A stretch of DNA of 64,000 bases from Stomoxys calcitrans (lineage: Eukaryota > Arthropoda > Insecta > Diptera > Muscidae). Shown here piece by piece: positions 24,635-35,599 of this stretch. Every line of letters begins with the position of its first letter. Position 1 is the first letter of the stretch. Location: assembly GCF_963082655.1 (NCBI RefSeq), contig NC_081556.1, forward strand, positions 154,142,059 through 154,206,058. Reading direction: 5' to 3'. The position numbers and the translations under genes are program-made. The notes beneath the pieces were generated by a model that did not search any database, was not told the origin of the DNA, and saw only the letters and a list, made by a program, of their open reading frames with translations.

Positions 24635-25758
24635 TTATACCCTCCACCCTAGGATGGGGGTATACTAATCTCGTCATTCTGTTTGTAACACCTCGAAATA
24701 TGCGTCTGAGACCCCATAAAGTATATATATTCTTGATCGTCATGTCATTTCAAGTCGATCTAGCCATGTCCGCCGCTAGCCGCTTGAAATTTTGAACAAA
24801 TACTTTTTATTAGTGTAGGTCGGTTGGTATTGTAAATAGGCCAAATCGGTCCAAATTTTAATATAGCTGCTATATAAACCGATCTTGGGTCTTGACTTCT
24901 TAAACCTATAGAGGGCGCAATTCTCGTCAGATTTTATTGAAATTTTGCACGTAGTGTCTTGGTAGCACTTCCAACAACTACACTAAGTATGGTTCAAATC
25001 GGTCCATGTTTTGATATATGTGCCATATAAACCGATCTTGGGTCTTGACTTCTTGAGCCTCTAGAGGGCGCAATTCTAGTTCGATTTAACTGAAATTTTG
25101 CACTTAGTGTTTTGGTAGCACTTCCAACTACTACGCTAAGTATGGTTTTAATCGGTCCATGTTTTGAAATAGCTGCCATATAAACCGATCTTGGATCTTG
25201 ACTTCTTGAGCCAATAGAGCGCGCAATTCTCATCCGATTTGGCTGAAATTTTGCATGAGGTGTTATGTTACGACTTCCGAAAACTGTGCTAAGTATGGCG
25301 TATATCGGTATAGAACCTGATATAGCTGTCATATAAACCGATCTTGGGTCTTGACTTCTTCAGCCTCTAGAGGGCGCAATTCTCATCCGATTTGGCAGAA
25401 ATTTTGTACAACGGCATCTCTCATGACTTTCAACATACGTGTCTAATATGGTCTGAATCGATCGATAGCTTAGTACAGCTCCCATATAAACCTATGTCCC
25501 GATTTTGCTTCTTGAGCCCCTACAAGACGCAATTCTTATCCGAATGAACTGAAATATTGCACAACGACTTCTACAATGTTCGTCATTCGTTTATGGTCCG
25601 AATCGGAATATTACTTGATATAGATTGTATAGCACAACAGTTCTTATTCAATATTCCTTGTTTGTCTAAAAAGAGATACCGCGTATAGAACTCGACATCC
25701 ATCGTGGAGGGTATATAAGATTCGGCCCGGCCGAACTTAGCACGCTCTTACTTATTTT
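24635..25758 (-). mobile_element. Family A element, complete reverse copy
   Basis: Both ends are present: the reversed tail 'tataccctccaccctaggat', 'ggggtatac' and 'gtaacacctcgaaatatgcg', then about six units, and the reversed head with 'gattcggcccggccgaactt' and 'agcacgctcttactt' at about 25717. At ~1.12 kb it is the best full-length example in the window. It contains no open frame other than repeat translations, so any mobility would be non-autonomous. Confidence 0.8.
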
Positions 25759-27595
25759 AGAATATATTTATCAGCCACACAAAACATTTAAAAAAAAATT
25801 TTAACAGTTTTTAAAAAGCATGACCTTAAAGACTTCGTTTGAGAGACGCTTGCGAGGTAAAATGTTTTACAAAAATATTCCACACATTTTTATCACCAAT
25901 ATTTTGCCCTAGACACTATATACGTTAAGTGAAAGCATTAGGAGTAATCGTAAGTCGATGCTACCCCCTCTTGATGGGCTACACCTCTTCATTCATCATC
26001 AGTTCAGTTTTTCCTGTTATTTTACAAAAGTTAAAGTTTGTTGCACAGTGTTATCAACTTGATAGTCCTACACTTGGATAAATTTACTTGCCATTTTGTG
26101 TTTATATTCACAATTGAAAGAACTCCAAATTTTTTAATTAATTCGCATTCCTTAAACTCAAGCAGTAGTAGTTAATTTGGAAACTCTGTAGGATGTTCTA
26201 AATGAATTATAATACACAGCGAACTCATTAGCTGAAATCAATATAAAGCGCCACAAAAAATCAAAAAAAAAAACATGATCACAAATTTAGAATGCATTAT
26301 CAGAATGCTTTAACAAAATTAAAAAGTCAAATTTTATTGTTCCAATTAACCAATTAAACGATTAAATCGCCAAACGTCATATGGAATAGTTCGATTAATG
26401 CTTTTGAGTTTTCCTTTTTTGTTGAATGCCAAGGGGGTTTAAGAGGTTTTTGGCAATGCATTTGTCATTTTGAAAATTTTCAAAACTTTGCCATTTGACT
26501 TCCTTAAAGATTTAAGTTGAAAAAAAAAATAGTTTGATGACAATCTTTCATTATGCGTGTTGTTATTGTTAGAATTTAGAGTTATTGTTTGAAATCAGGT
26601 TTTTGGTTTTCTTTTCTATGACATTCAATACTTCCGTGTAGTTCTTGATAGGCATACCAGTTTTTTTGGTCATTATTAGACCGGCGCTTGAGGTACTTTC
26701 CCGAACACATATAAGAGACCGCTAAGTGGGCTTGAAAACTCTGAAAACAAAAACACAAAAATTCCTTTTTAACCTTACATTTGACATAATCATTCAACTT
26801 TGAACTTTTGCCTTGAGAACATAATGCAGTTTTTTTTTTTTTTCAATAAAAGCCCAGTAATTTTCTTTTGTTTCCAATGAAAAATGTTTTTATTTTCTTG
26901 TTGTTGTTTATGGCTTGGAATTTCTGTTTAAGTTCCATCTCTGCTTAAATGTCGCCAGACAGAGGCATATGATACATTAATTATACAGTTTATGATCGTT
27001 TTAAAGCAATAAAATTGAATACTTGATGAAATGTTGGGTTGTTGAATAAAACAAAAATCACTTAAAATCGAAGACAACAATTCTCATTGTAGTGATGGGA
27101 TGATTGGAAATTTGTTAAATATATATCTGCCTGCAGCGGAGTATGATGAGTCAGTCAGTGTTGTTTGGGCTTAGTCGACCGAGATCATTTAAAGAAGATG
27201 AGTGTCGTATAATGCCGATGCTAAAGATGGAAATGATTAACACAAAGCTGATAAACGGCGCATGCGGTGTGACGTTAATGCTGAAGATGGTAACCAATAT
27301 TGATCATCATGATCTTCAATAGCTTACGATCATCATCATCATCACCATCTACTGTCGTATGACAAATGTGATGATAATGACAAAATGTCCACATTAATAC
27401 TTGCTAATACAAGACAAGGCCAACTTTTGTATGGTGTTAATTTAATATGGCCTTTTTTTTCTTCTTTCATTTCTCATACAACAATAATTTAAATATTTGT
27501 CCTTATAGATATTTTTAGCACGATTTACACTTTCGTTTATATGGATTTGCTAAGAAATTCCATTGTAATAATACTAACCCAAAAATGCCTGTTTT
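25759..27595. other. Unique intronic sequence
   Basis: AT-rich; CATCATCATCATCACCATC low complexity near 27331. A minus-strand open frame at 26.58-26.80 kb lacks recognisable motifs. Nothing else supported. Confidence 0.5.
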
Positions 27596-27599
27596 AAAA

Positions 27600-27700
27600 A
27601 AAAATAATTTGAACAAACTGAGCCAACATCCGATCCAATTATGGTACCGATCGGACTATATAGCGCCATATAGACCGATCTACCGATAAGGGGTCTGAAG
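27600..27700. repeat. Single family C unit fragment
   Basis: Contains 'ccgatccaattatggtaccg', 'gccatatagaccgatctacc' and 'gataaggggtctgaagccc', one unit of the ~153-bp repeat with no ends. Confidence 0.55.
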
Positions 27701-27702
27701 CC

Positions 27703-27800
27703 CAGCGTCATAGGCGGACATGCTAACCTACGGTGGCCTCCGTAGCGCAGACACTTAATGGTCGGAATTTTCACTCCATCGATCATCACATTGAGTTCCC
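27703..27800 (-). repeat. Inverted 98-bp copy of a LINE-SINE junction
   Basis: Reverse complement of 28669-28766 with only a few mismatches. It therefore carries the LINE 3' coding segment already joined to the SINE head, and must have arisen after the SINE inserted. Confidence 0.85.
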
Positions 27801-28028
27801 TAGCCACGGCATTCAGTTCCTATGCCACTCCAATCTGCGATAAGGTTAGAAATAGAAACTAGGTCTTCAACTCACTTGTCGGCCCTCAACTCACTGAAGC
27901 CCATAAAAGCTTTATTTCGGCGAGCATCAGCTGGGGTTTTGAAGACTGCACAGCTCAACAACTGCTTTGCATGTCATCACCGCACACATTTGCCGGGGCT
28001 TTAATCAGCCCAGGCCATGTGATAAGTC

Positions 28029-28470
28029 GGTCCCCGTGGCACTGGCTCAATCGAAGTCATTCGATTCCGTCAGCCATGCCAAACTATTTGAGGATATCGC
28101 CAACTCGTCCCTCCAGTCAGGTCTGAAACGCTGGTGGTCGCCGGTCGTTTGTGGAATTCAGAGATTAGAAGTCAAAACTGCTTCCAGTGAAACTGGGAGT
28201 TTCCCCAAGGCGGGGTGATATCTCTGGCACTGTTTGACTTCCAGTGCCACGGTCCCCGTGGCACTGGCCCAATCGAAGTCATTCGATACGGTCAGCCATG
28301 CCAAACTATTTAAGGACATCGCCAACTCGTCCCTCCAGTCAGGTCTGAAACGCTGGTGGTCGCCGGTCGTTTGTGGAATTCAGAGATTAGAAGTCAAAAC
28401 TGCTTCCAGTGAAACTGGGAGTTCCCCAAGGAGAGGTAATATCTCCGGCACTGTTTGACTTCTAGCTATC
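28029..28470 (+). repeat. Tandem duplication of the RT segment, period 222 bp
   Basis: 28029-28250 and 28251-about 28470 are nearly identical, both starting 'ggtccccgtggcactgg' and running to 'ctgtttgactt'. This repeats RT motif A through LKRW. The small number of differences (for example 'attcgattccg' versus 'attcgatacgg') indicates a fairly recent event. Confidence 0.9.
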
Positions 28471-28612
28471 CTCCTTCTAACCCCTACAGATGGCATAGAG
28501 ATCGTATCATATGCGGACAGTTGTACGATCATGGCCTTAGGCCCCCATTCCACTGAGGACATATGCGATAGGTTAAACGTTTACCTCAACGAACTTGCCT
28601 TATTCACTGCAA

Positions 28613-29040
28613 GAGATCTGAAGATAACTGCCACCAAATCTTCAGCCAAACTGTTCATAAGGTGGGAAGGGAACTGAATGTGATGATCGATGGAGTGACA
28701 ATTCCGACCATCAAGTGTCTGCGCTACGGAGGCCACCGTAGGTTAGCATGTCCGCCTATGACGCTGAACGCCCGGGTTCGAATCCTGGCGAGACCATCAG
28801 AAAAAACATTTTTCTTGCCACTTATTTCAAGAGATCTGAAGATAACTGCCACCAAATCTTCAGTCACATTGTTCACTGCATACACGCATGAGGTGGGAAG
28901 GGGAACTGAATGTTATAATCGATGGAGTGACAATTCCGACCAATAAGTGTTTTCGCTACGGAGTCCACCGTAGGTTAGCATGTCCGCCTATGACGCTGAA
29001 CGCCCGGGTTCGAATCCTAACGAGACTATCAGAAAAAACA
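28613..29040 (+). repeat. Tandem duplication of the LINE-SINE junction, period 218 bp
   Basis: The stretch from 'gagatctgaagataactgcc' through the SINE head to 'catcagaaaaaacattttt' occurs at 28613 and again at 28831. The second copy continues into a full SINE. Confidence 0.85.
28731..28812 (+). repeat. tRNA-derived SINE, 5' portion (copy 2)
   Basis: 'gaggccaccgtaggttagca' (lacking the 'gcgcaga' of the A box), then box B 'ggttcgaatcc' at 28775-28785 and 'gagaccatcagaaaaaac'. It is inserted in the LINE relic. Confidence 0.75.
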
Positions 29041-29218
29041 TTTTTCAGCGGTGGTTTTCCCCTCCTAATGCTGGTGAGGTACTATGCCATGTAAAAACTT
29101 CTCTCTAAAGAGGTGTCGCACTGCGGCACGCCATTCGGACTCGGCTATAAAAAGGAGGCCCCTTATCATTGAGCTTAAATTTGAACTTGAATCGGCACTC
29201 ATTGATATGTGAAAAGTT
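28961..29218 (+). repeat. tRNA-derived SINE, full length (copy 3)
   Basis: tRNA-like head with the same A-box deletion as copy 2, box B 'ggttcgaatcc', then the body 'cagcggtggttttcccctcc', 'aaagaggtgtcgcactgcgg', 'gactcggctataaaaagga' and the end 'attgatatgtgaaaagt'. It splits the LINE frame just before the KILGITFDNSYKF motif at about 29275. Confidence 0.8.
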
Positions 29219-29690
29219 AGCACCTGTTCGTTACTTAGTGGAATGTTCATGGGCAAAATTCGCAATTTGCAAGTATCACAAAATACTTGGCATCACATTT
29301 GACAACTCTTATAAATTCCGATTATATGCCATTCTATTCTGCGATAAGGTTAGAAATAGAAACTAGGTCTTCAACTCATTTGTAGGCAGCAGTGTTGGCC
29401 TCGTACAAGGGTATTGGGCGGTCATTGGTAAGCTATGCAGTATGTAGTTCTAGCTTAATTGCGACACATGCAGTCGCCTTAACTCCTACTGAGTAAGGAT
29501 TGATGTTAAGGTGCAGGACGTTTGTCTCGATTGTGGCCTGGCATCACACGACCCCTGCTTAACTGCCCAGCCTGACCTACTCAACTCAGACCCAATTCCC
29601 TTTGGACACATCCCACCTTAGTCGCAAAGTTTCTGGTTGTGACGAAAGATAAAACTCAACACACTGCTACTACAGCAACAACGTAGTACA

Positions 29691-30172
29691 CTGAAAAATG
29701 ATGCATACTATTTTTCAAGAAAATTTTAACTAAACTTTAAGATGCTCAATTCTCCAATTTTAAGGAAATGTTTTCCTCGTTAAAAGTTTTTTTTTCTTGA
29801 TTTTATGGAAATTTTAACTTAAATAATAATTCATAAACTTTGTGCCTTATTATTGAAGACAAAATCTTTTACGGTTAAAATACACATGAAGTTAAGGCAA
29901 TTATCTTTGGGATAATGACAACAAAACAGAATATGGAAGTGTTCTTTAGGATTAGTAAATTTCGAAATGAAGATGTTTAAGTTGAAATTTATCATTGGAG
30001 ATACTTCTCTCATATCAATGAATGCAGTCCGATTACATTTTAATTATCGGACAGCACTGATATGAGAGAAGTATCCCCTGTTCCTTAAAGGAAAGTTCAT
30101 GCGAAATTTTTTAGTAGTTGTAAGTTAAAAACTATAGGATTTATTTAAAAAAAAAGAAAATTTTGTGATATA
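29691..30172. other. Unique intronic sequence
   Basis: AT-rich. The phrase 'atgagagaagtat' at about 30061 is the inverse of 'atacttctctcat' at about 30000, an imperfect inverted pair about 50 bp apart. Nothing else seen. Confidence 0.5.
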
Positions 30173-30735
30173 TCTTATATATAAAAGTCAATTTGTGTTG
30201 TTTGTGTGTTCCTTATAGACTCAGAAACGGCTGAACCGATTTTCTTGAAATTTTCACAGATGGTGCATAATGACTCCGTGGTGAAAATTGGGTACTACAT
30301 TTTTGATATCTGAAGGTGGGGGGCGGACCCTCCCCCTTACCCTAATTTTCAGAAACGCCAGATCTCGGAGATGGGTGGTGCGATTTAAGCGAAATTTTCA
30401 TATAGTCGGCGTTGGAGGATTTTTCATATAGTCGGCGTTGACAAATTTTTTCAACGGCTTGTGACTCTGTAATTGCATTCTTTCTTCTGTCAGTTATCAG
30501 CTGTTACTTTTAGCTTGCTTTAGAAAAAAAGTGTAAAAAAAGTATATCTAAGTTTTATTAAAAATGCATTTACTTTCTTTTAAAAAATCCGCAATTACTT
30601 TTTTGGCAACCCAATATTTTCGTAGCATGGTATTTCACTAAAAGCTCTTTTATCGCCGAAAATAAATATTCCAAGCTAACTTTTGTTCCATATAAAATAA
30701 AAGAAGGCGCAGCGGAGCGGGCCCCGGTCAGCTAG
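30173..30735 (+). mobile_element. Non-autonomous Helitron
   Basis: Starts TC after an A ('ata|TCTTATATATAAAAGTC'), has the widespread 'ctcagaaacggctgaaccga' 5' region, and ends with a GC-rich segment 'gcgcagcggagcgggccccg' followed by 'gtcagCTAG' before a T. TC...CTRR ends inserted between A and T, with a 3' GC-rich hairpin, are the Helitron hallmarks. It is 563 bp long including a nested mariner MITE and has no Rep/helicase coding. Confidence 0.75.
30394..30614. mobile_element. Mariner MITE copy 3, nested in the Helitron, left end lost
   Basis: Internal sequence and right inverted repeat match the other copies. At the left, 'catatagtcggcgttg' is present twice (30398 and 30426) and the terminal repeat is missing, suggesting a local duplication or deletion. 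Confidence 0.8.
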
Positions 30736-33055
30736 TCATAATATATAATTTATTATGATTTAATTTTCAAGTGTACTATGGATTACTTTCACCTACATAA
30801 ATTGTATTTGCTGTTATTATTGATTGATATTTGAATTATTTTTCAACACAACACACACAGATTATTAGCCACTTAACCCCTTGGACACTATACGATAATG
30901 GCAATTTTGTTAAGCGATTACTTATCGACCTTTAAATTTGCATAACTTCCGCAACACGTGCCCTTTTTCAGGCGTCACATTTATCGACAAATTGTTGTAC
31001 TAATCAACGGCAATAGCTCACGATCAATTAATGGATCAATAAGAAACAAAACAGCAAAAAAAAAACAAACTTCCCAGATAGAGATATTGTAAATATTTCA
31101 TCGCATTTTTAGCCATTGTTGTTATTTTTCAATTAAATCTAAGCTCAAACAAAAATAAATGAAGGTATGTTGGTTTACTTTTCTTTCCCTCTGAGTGCTT
31201 TGGTAATTTAAATATTTGTAGAAAAAAAAATTCAACAGATTATGATTTACAACAAAATGTCACACCATAAGACAAACATTAAAAAATATCAGTAGTTGAT
31301 ATTGTTAAGGCCCTAACTCCCCCGCCAGCACTTGTCGCTAGGGATGGGGGGTAATTCTTTTTTTGTTTTTTTAGTCGAAGTGAACAATTACCTTAAGGCG
31401 TTAAGTGATCATTATTGAAGTTTAGAAAAAATTCAAAAAAAAATCACACACTACCAATTCTTTTCAATGTTGTTGGCTGGCTAGCATTGGGGCCAGCACA
31501 GATATTTCATCGAACTTATTGAAATCAGACAAATGAACAGAAAAAAATATGTTCATAGAATTGATCGAGAACCCATTTGGCCAGCCAGCCAGCTAGGCTA
31601 TCTGCACATGATCAATTGATAATAACCTCAATAACAGCAGCCACCATTCAAACTCTTAACAACATTCAGGGAGTTTTTGAAGGTGTATTTATTTTCTTCT
31701 TGGTTTTTGTGTTTGTTTCATTATTTCTTCACCATAGCATACAGGGTGTGGCTGGGTATGGATTACAACAATTGCCTCAACATGCACTAAGAGTTGTTTT
31801 TCGTTGTCCACTGTCGGCTGTCGCTTGTCCACTCTAGGCTTTTGGGTAAGCGACACTTGGCAAAGTGTTAATGGTAATAAGATTCAAATAAAGCAGCCGA
31901 CTGACCCAACCATAGATAGATAGCCAACAATCAAGCTGAAGAGAACAACAACAACATCAAAAACGCTCTTATTTCATTTCAGTTGTTATAGATTTCTTGA
32001 CAATAACACCAACAAACAAAGTTCAATAATTTATGTTTGGAGTTGGGAACCAGCAAACCACAATGGCCATAAGTGTTGCCATAAGCTGCTGCAGAGTGTT
32101 GTTTTTCGAAATCAAAACGAAATCAATGTCAACACTTTAAAGAATAACAAAAGGCATATAGACTCCCTCCCAAAACGAAACCTTAAAGTAGTTTAAACAA
32201 ATGACCAGCGGGAGTGTCTTTTGTATAATTATTTCATGTCTTTTTCATATCAATTTGGTATATGGAAAATTTACTCTCCTCCACTTTTGTTTGTGTTGAG
32301 AAGACGTTGTTACAAACGTCATGGATGTTGAAGAGGAAACCAAAAATCAAAACCGCTGTGGATGTTTTGGGTTCATCTACTCTCTTCTTATAGTGATTTG
32401 ATGATATGAATGATGGTGTTGCGTTTTTCGCTTCTTCTTCATCATCATCATCATAATCTTCATCTTTGCTTAATCTAACATTTTGAAGTTTTTAATTTGA
32501 TTAATTTGATGGTGTTTAGCTTGATGGCTCTTTCAAGAGTTTCGTCATTTCTTTTTGGCTAAATGTAGGTAAAAATGTCAAAAGCTTTGTTATTAAAGAT
32601 GTCTCTCTTTGATTGGGCTTGGGTTTGGTTTATTACCATCGATTTTTTTGCAAATGAATGAATGAATGAATGGACGAATGCATGAGAAATGTTTAGCAAA
32701 TGATGTACAAATGAATGAAATCAATGAAAAATTTATTTTTATTTTTTTTTCATATACAACTTGAGCCAAATATATTTATGTGTTTGAGCGTCTTTTTTAT
32801 GGGATAAAAAAAAAACACCTTTATTAACAATAGTAATCAAATATTAAATATTGTTAGTAAATATGCCCAAAAACTTTAGCCGGAGTTGACAGTAGCCCAA
32901 ATGATGCTTTGCATTTGCGGTTTTCTTTTAGGAGTGTTATTTTTAACTTTTGAAGGCAAACTTAAATTAGAAACTTTTTTGGTAGCCTAGAGATGCTAAA
33001 AATAAACTTAAGCGAATTGGTTAATCAATGTGGCATTTATGGTATGACTAATATA
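30736..33055. other. Unique intronic sequence
   Basis: AT-rich; ATGA repeats near 32656 and TCATCATCATC runs near 32440. The open frame at 31.58-31.84 kb has no recognisable motifs. No gene supported. Confidence 0.5.
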
Positions 33056-33291
33056 TTAGGTTGCCCAAAAAGTAATTGCGGATTTTTCATATAGTCGGCG
33101 TTGACAAATTTTTTCACAGCTTGTGACTCTGTAATTGCATTCTTTCTTCTGTCAGTTATCAGCTGTTACTTTTAGCTTGCTTTAGAAAAAAAGTGTAAAA
33201 AAAGTACATTTGATTAAAGTTCATTCTAAGTTTTATTAAAAATACATTTACTTTCTTTTAAAAAATCCGCAATAATTTTTTGGCCAACCAA
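33056..33291. mobile_element. Mariner MITE copy 4, TA-flanked
   Basis: Both inverted repeats ('ttaggttgcccaaaaagtaa' and the degenerate 'aataattttttggccaacca'), flanked by TA at 33054-33055 and 33292-33293, the mariner target-site duplication. Confidence 0.85.
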
Positions 33292-33294
33292 TAG

Positions 33295-34102
33295 TTCGAT
33301 GTACCCATGTCCGTCCGTCCGTCTGTCGAAATTACGATAGAGGACGAACGCGCAAAGCTAGCCGCTTGAAATTTTGCACCGATATTTAATATTGATGTAG
33401 GTCGTTGGAGATTGCAGTTGTTCGATATCGGTTTAGGTTTATATATAGCTCCCATATAAGCCGATCTCCCGATTTGACTTCTTGAGCCCCTGGAAGCCGC
33501 AATTATCATCCGATTTGGCTGTAGTGCTTTGCTTGTAGTGTTCTCTTATAACTTCTAACCACCGTGCTAAGTATGATCGGTCTATAACCTGATATAGCTC
33601 CCATATAAACCGATCCTCCGAATTGAATTCTTGATCCCTTACAAGAGGCAATTTTGTCCGATTTGGCTGAAATTTTGCATGTAGTGTTATGTGATTAGTT
33701 TCAATAACTGTGCTAAGTACGTTCCAAATCGGTCTATAATCTGATTGAGCTCCCATATAAACCGATCTCCCGATTTGACTTCTTGAGTCCTTATATGCCG
33801 CAATTTTTGTACGATTTGGCTGAAATGTTGCATGCAATGCTCTGTTACGACTTCCAACAACTGTGCTAAATACGGCCAAAATCAGTCTACAACCTGATAT
33901 AGCTCCCATGTAAACCAGTCTCTCGATCATACTTGTTTGCTTCCTAAAAACTTTAATGGAGAAAACAAAATTAAAAAAAACTAAATTTTTACCAAATAAA
34001 TTTAGTTGTAGGGCATAATTTTGTTTTCTACATATCAAACTTTTGCCAAACCAGCAAAAATTTAAGTTTCGGCCCGCCTGAACTTAGCACGCTTTTACTT
34101 TT
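33295..34102 (-). mobile_element. Family A element, reverse
   Basis: Tail stretch 'catgtccgtccgtccgtctg', several units ('tatagctcccatataaaccg', 'ctcccgatttgacttcttga') and the reversed head 'gcctgaacttagcacgcttt' at about 34076. About 130 bp near 33925-34060 is not unit-like and may be an insertion. Confidence 0.7.
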
Positions 34103-35413
34103 TATACCCTACACCATTACTGTGATACAGGGTATTTAAACTTAGTGAATAAGTTTGAAAGAGAGAAAGACCCATTGATAAGTATGCCGATTGACACAGA
34201 ATCACTTTCTGATTCGATTTAGCTATGTCCGTCTGTCAGTCTGTCCGTCTGTCTGTCCATCTGTCTGTCTGTCCGTCTGTCTGTCCATCTGTCTGTTTGT
34301 CTGTCTGTCTGCCTGTCTGTCTGTCTATCTGTCTGTCTGTCCGTCTGTCTGTCCATCTGTCTGTCTCTCTGTCTGTCCGTCTGTCTGTCCGTCTGTCTGT
34401 CCGTCTGTCTGTCCGTCTGTCTGTCCCTCTGTCTGTCCGTCTGTCTGTCCGTCTGTCTGTCCGTCCGTCTGTCTGTCCGTCTGTCTGTCTGTCCGTCTGT
34501 CTGTCCGTCTGTCTGTCCGTCTGTCTGTCCGTCTGTCCGTCTGTCTGTCCGTCTGTCTGTCCGTCTGTCTGTCCGTCTGTCTGTCCGTCTGCCCTTCGTC
34601 TGTCTGTCCGTCTGTCCATGTTAATTTGTGTACAAACTACAGGTCGCAATTTTCATCCGATCGTCTTCAAATTTGGTATGGCCTTGATCTTTGGCCTAGA
34701 GACAAAGCCTTTTGAAATTGGAACAAATCGGTGCAGATTTGGATATAGCTCCCATATAGAGGATCGTCCCGATTTACAGTAATACAGCAATAAAATGGTC
34801 GTTTGTAAACCGATTCCCTCGATCTTCGGTAGGAAAGGGTTTCTTATGAATCTCGACATTCTTAGTTAATTTCATAGAAATCGGTTCAGATTTGGATATA
34901 GCTCCCATATATATGTTCGTCCGATTTGCAGTAATAATGCAATAAAATAGTCATTTGTTACCCGATTCTCTCAAAATTTGGCAGGAGGGATTTTCTTTTG
35001 ACTATCGACATTACTGGTGAATTTCATAGAAATCGGTTCAGATTTGGATATAGCTCCCATATATAAGTTCGTCCGATTTGCAGTAATAATGCAATGAAAT
35101 GGTCCTTTTTTACCCGATTCTCTCGAAATGGGGCATGAGGGATTTTCTTATGACTCTCGACATTACTGGTGAATTTATGGAAATCGGTTCAGTATTAGTT
35201 ATAGCTCGCATATGTTCGTCAGATTTTGGGTAATTTGCAATAATGTTGTCATTTGTCAACCGTAGTTATTACGGTTTGAACATATTTTTGCTCGCCGAGG
35301 TCCATCAAAAATGGTTCAGAGTTGGATATAGCTCCCACATTGTACTTGTAGGGTAGGTGTAGGGAATTATACACTAGGCACCGCCCGACTTTTGCCCTTC
35401 CTTACGGGTTTAT
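34103..35413 (-). mobile_element. Family B element, reverse, complete
   Basis: Directly after the family A head comes the family B tail 'tataccctacaccattactg'. Then the CTGTCCGT microsatellite, units with 'tatagctcccatatatatgt' and 'cgattctctcaaaatttggc', and the reversed head 'cgcccgacttttgcccttcc' and 'ttacgggttta'. Confidence 0.75.
34227..34620. repeat. CTGTCTGTCCGT microsatellite, ~390 bp
   Basis: An irregular tetramer/octamer array of CTGT and CCGT, open in several frames on both strands, giving artefactual CLSVCPSV and TDRRTDGQ frames. It lies at the place in the family B tail where other copies have only short GACAGACGGACA stretches. Confidence 0.95.
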
Positions 35414-35529
35414 GGAAAATTTTGTTCACCCAACGATTCCCATCATCTTTCTGGAACAAATTACCCTACATTACTGATCTGATGTAAAGGTCGGATATAA
35501 CTAACGATTATGTTCCTATCTTTCTTCCT

Positions 35530-35595
35530 TCCGTGTGTTACCAACAAATGCTCAAAGTTATAATACCATGTACCACAGTGATGGTGTTGGACAAA
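35530..35595 (+). repeat. Isolated family B tail
   Basis: 'tgtgttaccaacaaatgctc' then 'ataccatgtaccacagtgat' and 'ggtgttgga', a forward tail without a body, lying 120 bp beyond the reverse family B head. Confidence 0.55.
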
Positions 35596-35599
35596 AAAA

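Larger units (their letters stand above)
27880..29690 (+). pseudogene. Decayed non-LTR retrotransposon ORF2 (reverse transcriptase)
   Basis: Translation in shifting frames follows the order of a Jockey-like LINE reverse transcriptase: ICRGFNQPRPCD, KSFDTVSHAKLFKDI, LQSGLKRW, EIVSYADSCTIMA, RDLKITATKSSAKLF, INVMIDGV-like, then after the SINE YHKILGITFDNSYKF and CDKVRNRN, and a C-terminal CDCGLASHDP-like stretch. It ends near 29690 with 'cacactgctactacagcaac', a usual LINE 3' end. Motif A reads LAQSKSFD rather than LDLSKAFD and the YADD box reads YADS, so both catalytic aspartate sites are damaged. Stops, frameshifts, two tandem duplications and SINE insertions also break it. It is a dead relic; the clade is by resemblance only. 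Confidence 0.75.

Noticed and set aside
34191..34782. Long Cys/Ser/Val/Pro frames on + and Arg/Thr/Asp frames on -
   Set aside because: Translation of the CTGT/CCGT microsatellite; both strands and several frames are open at once. The same applies at 55809-56216.
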